This document shows, piece after piece, positions 21,184 through 26,512 of a DNA stretch of 26,512 nucleotides. Source of the DNA: Candidatus Hydrogenedentes bacterium UBA2224. GTDB lineage: Bacteria > Hydrogenedentota > Hydrogenedentia > Hydrogenedentales > SLHB01. The stretch's first letter is position 1; each line of letters begins with the position of its first letter. Under the pieces are notes generated by a model. It made no database searches. It was given only the letters and a program-made list of their open reading frames with translations, and had not been told where the DNA came from. A program made the translations under genes and the position numbers. Location: positions 1 through 26,512 of the forward strand of contig DDYW01000212.1 of the NCBI GenBank assembly GCA_002348185.1, written 5' to 3'.

Positions 21184-22232
21184 TCGTAGTGCACCCGCCG
21201 GCCCGCCAGGCGCCACTGTACGGCAGTCATGACCACAATGCCGATGGCCAGCAGTGTCGCGACCGCGCACCCGTAGCCGATGCGGCCGAACTCGTAGAAA
21301 TTGGCGTAGATGTACACCGTCAGGTTCTGCGTGGTGTTCTGCGGTCCCCGGCCGTTGCCGGTCATCGCGTAAAAACTGTTGAACGCCTGAAACGCCTTGA
21401 TGGTGCTCACCACCAGCAGAAAAAAGATCGTGGGCGAGAGGATGGGCAGGGTCACGGCGCGGGTCGCCTGGAACCAGCCGGCCCCGTCGATCCGCGCCGC
21501 CTCTTCCAGGTCGCGCGGGATCACCGTCAATCCCGCCAGGAAGATCACGATCATGAATCCGCTCGAGTGCCAGATCTCAAACAGCATGATGCAGAACAGC
21601 GCCAGGCTCGGCCCAATGTCCGCGGGAATCCAGCCGCCGCTGAAAACCCAGAGCGCGCCGCGCGATTCAAGCAGCCAGGACTTCGGCTGGAACCCCAGCC
21701 ACACGAGAAGCGCGTTCACAGGCCCGTCTTGCGGATGCAGCAGGGCAGCCCAGACCGTCGCCGCGGCCACCACCGCCGTAATGTACGGTAGAAAATACAC
21801 CGTGCGGAAAAACCCACGCCCGCGCGCTATCCGGTACAACAACGTCGCGACGAGAAAACTGAGCATCATCGTGACGGGGATGGTGCCCACGACGTAATAG
21901 ACGGTCACCAGCAGGCTCTTCCAGAAATCGGGCTGAGTCAGGGCGCGCGAATAGTTCGCGAGTCCGATGAAGGGCCGGTCCGGACGCCTGGAATTGAACA
22001 GACTGAGGTAGACCGCGTAAAAAAGGGGCGCCATGCCGAACAGCCCGAGAATGGCCACGGCTGGCGAGAGGAGAAACAGCGCCAGCGGTGCGTCGCGCCA
22101 CCGCTTTCCGCGCAGGGCGTCGAACAGCGCGTCCAGGGCCGCCAGCAGCCGATCCAGCCCCTGAATCAGGGTCCGGTGCAGCGCGGCAAGCGCCGCCAGT
22201 CCTCCCAACGCAATCAGAACCCGGAACCACAC
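21180..22232 (-). CDS. ABC sugar permease, MalF/UgpA type
   Basis: A 350-residue inner-membrane permease. An N-terminal hydrophobic helix and an amphipathic linker of about 35 residues precede the standard six-helix core: LALFLLSPAVAILGLFGMAPLFYAVYLSLFN, the SLLVTVYYVVGTIPVTMMLSFLVATLL helix, and the EAA loop LEEAARIDGAGWFQATRAVTLPIL. The start is GTG 22232, with GGGGAAG about nine bases upstream. It heads the operon permease-permease-binding protein. No nucleotide-binding subunit is present, so a shared MsmX/UgpC-type ATPase encoded elsewhere would be needed. Confidence 0.93.
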   Translation of the reverse strand: MWFRVLIALGGLAALAALHRTLIQGLDRLLAALDALFDALRGKRWRDAPLALFLLSPAVAILGLFGMAPLFYAVYLSLFNSRRPDRPFIGLANYSRALTQPDFWKSLLVTVYYVVGTIPVTMMLSFLVATLLYRIARGRGFFRTVYFLPYITAVVAAATVWAALLHPQDGPVNALLVWLGFQPKSWLLESRGALWVFSGGWIPADIGPSLALFCIMLFEIWHSSGFMIVIFLAGLTVIPRDLEEAARIDGAGWFQATRAVTLPILSPTIFFLLVVSTIKAFQAFNSFYAMTGNGRGPQNTTQNLTVYIYANFYEFGRIGYGCAVATLLAIGIVVMTAVQWRLAGRRVHYE

Positions 22233-22282
22233 GCCCTGTTCTTCCCCAATCCCGCGGAATCCCCGCGTAACCCATGGAGATT

Positions 22283-22312
22283 ACCGTACGGGGAGCGCCG
22301 CCGCGATGTCAA
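22283..22312 (-). promoter_or_regulatory. Promoter of the ABC importer operon
   Basis: On the minus strand TTGACA (22312-22307) is a perfect -35, followed by an 18-base spacer and TACGGT (22288-22283). The start point would be near 22275, about 43 bases before the GTG start. Confidence 0.45.
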
Positions 22313-22370
22313 TACGCCCCGTGTTCCCGGTCCCGCCGGCGCCCGGCGTGCGCCCGGAGACCGTGGCCCG

Positions 22371-22512
22371 CCACAAGCGCCGGTTTTCGCGGGACCAGAA
22401 AACGGGGTCGCTTGTGGTCATACCCCCAATTCCGGGCCCCGCGGATACCCCGATTGCCGCTGTAACCACAAGGCCCCTGCTCACGCGCGCGCGGAAAAGC
22501 CGCCGCTTGTGG
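22371..22512. repeat. Inverted interspersed repeat, intergenic family C
   Basis: CCACAAGCG occurs at 22371-22379 and, inverted (CGCTTGTGG), at 22409-22417 and 22504-22512. A decayed copy, CCACAAGG, lies at 22466-22473. The first two face each other and extend through GGTTTTC/GAAAAC, giving a hairpin of about 47 bases. The inverted copies share CGCTTGTGGTCAT. The stretch 22320-22600 has no plausible gene. Alternating orientation fits a REP-like or small MITE-like family. Confidence 0.55.
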
Positions 22513-22602
22513 TCATCCCGGCAAACCCTCAAGAGCAACGGAGCTTGCCAAATGACCGCCGGGTCTTGCACCATACACCAAACAACCCGGTGAGGTAATA
22601 CC

Positions 22603-23853
22603 ATGCCGTCCCCGATGCTGACAAGCGCACTTCTTGCCCTCGGCGGATTGCTCTCCGCCGCAGAGGTGCCGCCGGACATTCTCCTGATGGCGCTGGAGCC
22701 GCCTCCGGCCACGCCCGACTTGTATGCCGCCTACGCGGAGGCGGGATTGAACACGATTTCGGTCGCTGCCGGACCAGAGTTCGAAACGGCGGCCGCCCTC
22801 GCGGCCGAGGCCGGACTGTCGGTGCTGGTCGCTAATCCCGGCGCGATGGAGGGCGGCACGGCCGCATGCGCCGCCCTGGCGGAGAGCTGTCCCGCAATCG
22901 CCGGGTGCATGCTCGGCGCGAATGTCACTTCGGCGGACGGGGACGCCGCGGCCCAGCTCGAAGGTCTGAAACACCTGGACACGCATCCTCTTGCGCTGGC
23001 GTTTATCAGCATGAGCAATGGCAAAGGCCCGGCCACCGCCGAGCGGCTTCTGGGCACCGGGCTGAACGCCTTCGGCCTGCGCGCGTTCACGCTGAGGCGC
23101 GACGGTTCGGAAGATCGCGCGGGCTATTTCGACCATCTGGCGCGCGCCCGCGAACTCGCAGGAACGCACGGGACGCGCTGGCTGGGATTCGTGCAGGTCA
23201 CGGAAACCGGAGACTTCCGCTTCGCATCGGAGAGCGACCTGCGCTTCCAGGTATACAGCCAGCTTGCCTTTGGCGCACGCGGCCTCGCCTACCATCGCTA
23301 CTGGCTCTCCATTCCGCCCGAGGCCTGGCAGGCCGATCCCGCCGCGGGGATGCGCCGCAGCATGGTCAATCCGATAACCGGCGAGCGCCATTACACGTGG
23401 GAGAACGTCGCGGCCGTGAACCGGGAAGTGCGCGCGTTGTGGCCGGTCTTGAGCACGCTACGGGTCAACGACGTGTTCTTCGCAGGCGATGTGCCCCCGG
23501 GGATGCGGCCCCTTCCCTTCGGCAACCATCCCATTCGTGCCATCACTGGTCAATCCGCGCTCGTGAGTTTCCTGCGCGATGCCGACAACCGCGACTGGGC
23601 GTTCGTCGTAAATACGGTGCACGGCATGCAGCGAAGCGCACAAGGAACCGAACGGACGTTGCGTATCCAGCTCGATCCGGCCATCCCGCCGGTCATGGAA
23701 GTGGACCGGACGGACGGCAGCCTGAAACCGGTCTCCGTCAATCGAAACGAGATGTACCTGACGCTGCCCGGAGGCACGGGGGCCTTGCTCCTGCTCACGC
23801 CGCGGGGGGCGGGCTCAGGAGAGGCTCAAGCACGTCCAGAGAGCGCGCAATAG
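22603..23853 (+). CDS. Secreted TIM-barrel-like protein, possible glycoside hydrolase relative
   Basis: A 416-residue protein with a short signal peptide (MLTSALLALGGLLSAAE). Residues about 25-240 alternate strands and helices like a TIM barrel: LYAAYAEAGLNTISVAAG (40-57), GLSVLVANPG (71-80), GCMLGANV (101-108), TRWLGFVQVT (191-200) and SDLRFQVYSQLAFGARGLAYHRYW (211-234). The last block resembles retaining glycosidase-type barrels of GH42-like proteins, but no catalytic pair can be named. A C-terminal beta-rich part (residues 310-400) contains GQSALVSFLRDADNRDWAFVVN. GAGGT lies seven bases before ATG 22603. The 3' end overlaps waaA on the opposite strand by 59 bp, affecting only the probably disordered last residues. 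Function is unassigned. Confidence 0.72.
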   Translation: MPSPMLTSALLALGGLLSAAEVPPDILLMALEPPPATPDLYAAYAEAGLNTISVAAGPEFETAAALAAEAGLSVLVANPGAMEGGTAACAALAESCPAIAGCMLGANVTSADGDAAAQLEGLKHLDTHPLALAFISMSNGKGPATAERLLGTGLNAFGLRAFTLRRDGSEDRAGYFDHLARARELAGTHGTRWLGFVQVTETGDFRFASESDLRFQVYSQLAFGARGLAYHRYWLSIPPEAWQADPAAGMRRSMVNPITGERHYTWENVAAVNREVRALWPVLSTLRVNDVFFAGDVPPGMRPLPFGNHPIRAITGQSALVSFLRDADNRDWAFVVNTVHGMQRSAQGTERTLRIQLDPAIPPVMEVDRTDGSLKPVSVNRNEMYLTLPGGTGALLLLTPRGAGSGEAQARPESAQ

Positions 23854-25066
23854 CGCCCTGATTGGCCAGCACCGCCCGGCGGCCCTTGCCGGCGAGCCGC
23901 TCACGCGCCTCCGCGTCGTCGAGGAGGGTTGCCAGAGATTCCCGCAGATGCTCGGCATCGGTTTGAAGCGCGCCATCCCCTTCGAGCAATGCACGCGCCG
24001 GATCGATGAAGTTGCGCATGTAGGGGCCAAAGACCGTGGGAATGCCCAGGGCCGCCGGTTCGATCGGATTGTGCCCTTCGACGCCCGGGTAGAAACTGCC
24101 GCCGATCACCGCGACCGTGGCGATGGCATAGAACCCTACCAGTTCGCCCATGACGTCGACGACAAGCACGCGCTCGCCCGCAGGCGTCCGGCCCGCGCGA
24201 ACCTCCGAGCGCAGCAGGAGCGGCTCCTCGAAGGGCGCACAGACCTCGTTCACACGCTCCAGGTGACGCGGCACCAGTATCATGCGAAGCTCGGGAAATC
24301 GCGTCTTCAGGTCTGCCCAGCACGCCGCGGCCAGGCGCTCATCGCCGCTGCGCATGCTTCCAAACACAATCACCGGAGCGTTGGCGGGAATGCCCATCTG
24401 CCCGCGAAGGGCTTCGGCATCGGCCCGCGGGAACTCGGTCCGTACGCCCTCGAATTTGGTGTTGCCGGTGACATGAAGCGCGGTCTCCTCTGTGCCCAGT
24501 TCCCGCAGGCGGTCCGCGTACTCCCGGTTCTGAGCACATACGGCCGAAAGCGAGCCGAAAACCGGCCGCCAGAAACCCTTCCAGCGGCGGTAACGCCGGA
24601 TGTGCTTATCGCTGATGCGTCCGTTGAGCACCGCCACCGGGACGCCCCGGCGGCGCGCCGCCCACACGGCATTGGGCCACACTTCCGTTTCGAGCAGAAC
24701 CAGCAGGCGCGGCCCGAGACGCTCCAGAAAGCGGCCGACGCACACCCGGTGATCGAACGGAAACCACGTCACGGGGACCGTCCCCGCCATCTTCTCGGCC
24801 TGCCGCCGGCCGGCCAGCGTCGACGTGGTCAGGAGGATGGGTATGTCCGGCCAGCGCGCCGCCATCGCCTCGAGTATGGGCCGCGCCGCATTGACCTCGC
24901 CCATGCTGCACGCCTGCACCCAGATGGGCGCGCCATCCAGACGCGCTGGAACCGGGGGAGCGAAACGGCGCAACAGCGGCCGGTATTCCGGCCGCGCGGC
25001 CAGGTAGGCCGCCCCGGGCGCCGCGGCAAGCGTCGTCAGCACGTCGTACGCGATTTGCGGTAGCAT
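23795..25066 (-). CDS. waaA: 3-deoxy-D-manno-octulosonic acid transferase WaaA (KdtA)
   Basis: The 423-residue GT30 enzyme transfers Kdo from CMP-Kdo to the lipid A precursor at the inner membrane. Motifs are ACSMGEVNAARPI (52-64, with Glu57 where the family has its catalytic Glu), LETEVWPNAVW (125-135), VLNGRIS, VTGNTKFEGV (199-208), LVPRHLER (264-271) and IGGSFYPGVEGHNPIEPAALG (321-341). The N-terminal hydrophobic segment (VLTTLAAAPGAAYLAA) is the usual membrane anchor, somewhat short. ATG 25066 has GAGGA a few bases upstream. It lies 82 bp downstream of the secretin gene on the same strand. Its presence shows the organism makes Kdo-containing LPS. Confidence 0.95.
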   Translation of the reverse strand: MLPQIAYDVLTTLAAAPGAAYLAARPEYRPLLRRFAPPVPARLDGAPIWVQACSMGEVNAARPILEAMAARWPDIPILLTTSTLAGRRQAEKMAGTVPVTWFPFDHRVCVGRFLERLGPRLLVLLETEVWPNAVWAARRRGVPVAVLNGRISDKHIRRYRRWKGFWRPVFGSLSAVCAQNREYADRLRELGTEETALHVTGNTKFEGVRTEFPRADAEALRGQMGIPANAPVIVFGSMRSGDERLAAACWADLKTRFPELRMILVPRHLERVNEVCAPFEEPLLLRSEVRAGRTPAGERVLVVDVMGELVGFYAIATVAVIGGSFYPGVEGHNPIEPAALGIPTVFGPYMRNFIDPARALLEGDGALQTDAEHLRESLATLLDDAEARERLAGKGRRAVLANQGAIARSLDVLEPLLSPPPAA

Positions 25067-25082
25067 CGGTCCTCATGCAGAA

Positions 25083-25119
25083 CGGGCGGCCGCTGGCCCA
25101 ACGCCAGATCGACCGCCCG
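25083..25119. other. Nested hairpin between secretin and waaA genes
   Basis: CGGGCGG (25083-25089) pairs with CCGCCCG (25113-25119), enclosing CTGGC/GCCAG (25093-25097 with 25103-25107). It follows the secretin stop but has no U-tract, so it may stabilise a 3' end rather than terminate. Confidence 0.4.
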
Positions 25120-25148
25120 AATTCCAACCATCACCGCTGCTTCGATGT

Positions 25149-26512
25149 TTACTTCGCCGGTTCGAAATACCGCGCCCCCGTCGGGTCGACGATATCCACC
25201 GTGATGAATATCAACAGACTGTTCTGGGCAATTTCACGCGATTTTCCGCGGAAGAAGAAACCCAGCACCGGGATATCGGCCAGGTACGGAAGCCGTTCAT
25301 CTCCCTTCGTGGACCGGTCGGTAATCATGCCGCCGAGCACAATGGTGTCGCCATCATGCACCAGCGCGTTCGTGTAGATCTCCTGCGTTGCAATCTGCGG
25401 GTACGTGGTGGTTGTTTCAATCTCTTCCCCATCCACGATGCTTCGGCTCGTGTACGTATCCTGGCCCACATAGGAGTCGACGAACGGATACAGCCACACG
25501 CGCACCAGGTCAGACCCGCACACCTGCGGCGTCACGGTGAGCGTGATGCCGAACTCGAAGGTCTCCGGGAAGATCTCCGTGGTCACGGCCATGTTCGAGG
25601 TGCCGCCCAGATACGAGCCTTCCGTCACGTCCACCGTGGTCTCGGCGTCGGTGATGAACGTCCGCGACGTGTAATCGCGAATCACCGCGCGGCGCCGGTT
25701 CAGCGTCGTGATCTTGGGCGCACTGAGCAGTTCCGTTTCCGTCAGACTGTTCAGGAAATCAAACGTGACGCCCAGGCTGTCGCCGTCCGCATTGTCCGTG
25801 ATGGTCCCCGAGAAGCTGAAGGCGCCCGGAGGGCCGGGGTTGGCCAGCGCATTCAACAATCCCTGGGTAATGGTGTTGTTGATCACGCTCGTGCCGTCCG
25901 GCCGCGTGTAAAACGGGATGTCCTCCGTCACGCCGTCGCCGTTGATGTCGTAGGCATAGGTCGTTTCTTGCAGGCTCTGCACCGCGCGCGCGCGGCCGTT
26001 CACGTCTGAAAGATTCACGTCCCATTCGAATCCGACCTTATCGAGGTCAGACACGCTGACCGTCACGAATTTTGCCTCGATAGTGACCTGTTTGGGCACC
26101 AGGTCGATCTGTTCGAGCTGCTCCTCCAGCAAATCCAGGTTGGTGGGGGTATTGCGAGCCACCAACTGGTTCGTGGTCGGGTTATAGATCATATACGAAA
26201 GCACTTCTTCCGTTTCGGGCTCGATCACGGGCGAGACCATCCGCTGCAACATCACGATGATGTTCGGCGCGTAGTTCAGGACTTCCACGCCGCCTTCCGC
26301 CGTGATCCCGCCTTCCGCGCCTTCAACGCCCGCGGTGGCCGCGGTCGCGCCGCCGCCGCGGCGGCCCGCCTGGCCGCGGGCTGTTCCGGCCGTGCCCACA
26401 CCGGTCTGGCCGGTCGTTGTGCCGGTCGGGCTGCTGCCCACGCCGGTGAAGCCAATGATGATTACGGCTTCCGAAGCGGCATAGTAACCGCCGCCGCCGC
26501 CATAGCCGCCGC
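25149..26512 (-). CDS. Secretin (GspD/PilQ-type outer-membrane channel), 5' end beyond window
   Basis: The frame stays open from the stop at 25149 to the right edge, so about 453 C-terminal residues are seen and the true start is outside. The visible part begins Gly/Tyr-rich, then YAASEAVIIIGFTGVG and a Gly/Thr/Ala linker. It continues into a pre-secretin N-domain (YNPTTNQLVARNTPTNLDLLEEQLEQID) and the secretin beta-barrel domain: PKQVTIEAKFVTVSVSDLDKVG, LTETELLSAPKITTLN, then IYTNALVHDGDTIVLGGMITD and LPYLADIPVLGFFFRGKS. Secretins form the outer-membrane gate of type II secretion, type IV pilus or related systems. Which one cannot be told without the upstream genes. The end, ITVDIVDPTGARYF, is typical. 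Confidence 0.93.
   Translation of the reverse strand, partial: GGYGGGGGYYAASEAVIIIGFTGVGSSPTGTTTGQTGVGTAGTARGQAGRRGGGATAATAGVEGAEGGITAEGGVEVLNYAPNIIVMLQRMVSPVIEPETEEVLSYMIYNPTTNQLVARNTPTNLDLLEEQLEQIDLVPKQVTIEAKFVTVSVSDLDKVGFEWDVNLSDVNGRARAVQSLQETTYAYDINGDGVTEDIPFYTRPDGTSVINNTITQGLLNALANPGPPGAFSFSGTITDNADGDSLGVTFDFLNSLTETELLSAPKITTLNRRRAVIRDYTSRTFITDAETTVDVTEGSYLGGTSNMAVTTEIFPETFEFGITLTVTPQVCGSDLVRVWLYPFVDSYVGQDTYTSRSIVDGEEIETTTTYPQIATQEIYTNALVHDGDTIVLGGMITDRSTKGDERLPYLADIPVLGFFFRGKSREIAQNSLLIFITVDIVDPTGARYFEPAK

Noticed and set aside
24000..25063. 371-residue rightward frame opposite waaA
   Set aside because: Antisense to a full-length GT30 gene with all family motifs; His/Arg/Pro-rich shadow.

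Overview
This is a GC-rich chromosomal window from a diderm (Gram-negative-type) bacterium. A Kdo transferase (WaaA/KdtA), a family 9 glycosyltransferase, a secretin and several lipobox signal peptides point to an LPS-bearing outer membrane. The load of secreted sialidase-like, GH20-like and DUF1080 proteins, sugar isomerase/epimerase and M19 peptidase homologues resembles Hydrogenedentota or Planctomycetota-type genomes. That taxonomic guess is inference from gene content; no rRNA is present. No phage, IS transposase, CRISPR array, tRNA or rRNA was found.

Layout. 1-642 is non-coding: two families of palindromic repeats, then a clean sigma70-type promoter driving purE (643-1134). Convergent to it is a leftward three-gene operon: M19 dipeptidase homologue (5149-4163), DegT/DnrJ-type aminotransferase (4116-2860), an intrinsic terminator, then a secreted sialidase-like protein (2796-1198). 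A divergent promoter region leads rightward to a four-helix-bundle 'suffix' protein (5345-6061) and a 970-residue secreted GH20-like/CBM9 protein (6131-9043). Next come a zinc MDR dehydrogenase, a xylose-isomerase-like TIM barrel and a GT9 glycosyltransferase (9137-11858, tightly spaced), a secreted DUF1080 protein (11933-12679), a divergent DprA homologue (12766-13728) and a 65-residue conserved-looking protein.

The middle holds a leftward fused enzyme (16210-14024) joining a beta-lactamase-fold serine hydrolase to a NamZ/DUF1343 exo-muramidase. Beyond it are a lysine/alanine histone-H1-like gene with a strong terminator, a poorly explained 570-bp stretch, a structured leader before an SCP2-domain gene, and an alpha/beta-hydrolase lipoprotein lacking its nucleophilic serine. 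A small Arg-rich protein has a near-consensus promoter.

The right part has a leftward ABC sugar importer operon (two permeases and a binding lipoprotein, coupled by 4-bp overlaps, no ATPase), a patch of inverted-orientation repeats, a secreted TIM-barrel-like protein (22603-23853), waaA overlapping it tail to tail, and the C-terminal part of a secretin that runs off the right edge.

How the genes may work together: most of the window fits scavenging and remodelling of glycans and muropeptides. The dehydrogenase, isomerase-like and DUF1080 genes could form a 3-keto-glycoside route, and the serine-hydrolase/NamZ fusion fits peptidoglycan-fragment recycling. The M19-like/DegT/sialidase operon is the most puzzling unit, because its M19 member has lost three of the usual metal ligands. 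These pathway assignments are inference.
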